The position numbers and the translations under genes are program-made. 64,000 nt of DNA from positions 248,001 through 312,000 of the forward strand of contig NZ_JALIRM010000002.1 of the NCBI RefSeq assembly GCF_022900255.1. Reading direction: 5' to 3'. Numbering within the stretch: position 1 is the first letter of the stretch; the number at the start of each line of letters is the position of its first letter. This stretch comes from Lederbergia wuyishanensis. GTDB lineage: Bacteria > Bacillota > Bacilli > Bacillales > Bacillaceae_C. The notes under the pieces were generated by a model. It made no database searches and was not told where the DNA came from. It saw nothing but the letters and a program-made list of their open reading frames with translations. Shown here one piece after another: positions 63,973 to 64,000 of the stretch.

Positions 63973-64000
63973 TTTTTTCTCCTTCTCCTTATTTTTTTTA

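Overview
The window comes from a low-GC, endospore-forming Firmicute of the Bacillaceae. The evidence is a walR-walK-yycH-yycI-yycJ operon beside rlmH and an HtrA-type protease, a gerA-type germinant receptor operon, two Spo0E-like phosphatases, a YheC/D coat-associated protein, a bacterial nitric oxide synthase and AGGAGG-type ribosome binding sites. I cannot assign genus or species from sequence alone.

Layout. 1-10.5 kb is accessory DNA: an OsmC fragment, a Phd/VapC toxin-antitoxin pair, a three-gene sugar operon (dehydrogenase, HPS/KGPDC-like aldolase, TIM-barrel isomerase), a membrane diguanylate cyclase, a secreted subtilase and a secreted GH10 xylanase. 10.5-28.9 kb is the most unusual part. 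The 18-bp 3' end of rlmH (Glu-Pro-Tyr-His-Lys-stop) occurs six times in the same orientation, at 10567, 14248, 17266, 26655, 27977 and 28871. This is the hallmark of SCC-type (staphylococcal cassette chromosome) integration sites. It divides the region into five head-to-tail cassettes carrying an M14 peptidase, an FAD oxidoreductase plus a metallo-beta-lactamase-fold hydrolase, a gerA-type operon with nested insertion sequences, a PD-(D/E)XK nuclease-like gene, and a membrane zinc-ribbon protein. No ccr recombinase is visible in the window.

28.9-43 kb is the conserved oriC-proximal backbone: rlmH, a DnaA-box cluster with a 52-aa CxxH/CxxC gene, htrA, then an insertion (nos, spo0E-like, zinc-ribbon gene, APH-like kinase) that separates htrA from yycJ-yycI-yycH-walK-walR, then an M23 peptidase and tRNA-Phe followed by a chimeric tRNA relic. 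43-53 kb holds an ECF sigma factor with its DGPF partner, a hydrolase, small regulators, a YheC/D protein, an RlmA-like methyltransferase and HAD pseudogene debris. 53-61.6 kb is a long same-strand array of small enzymes (four Nudix, three VOC, two histidine phosphatases, HAD, methyltransferase, DinB, P-loop kinase, CPBP protein), interrupted by a 13-unit minisatellite of about 21 bp. The end carries a large membrane protein and a second Spo0E-like gene.

The sequence shows the repeat geometry, the nested insertions and the frame disruptions directly. That the cassettes are mobile, and that a Ccr-type recombinase acts on them, is inference from the known SCC system.
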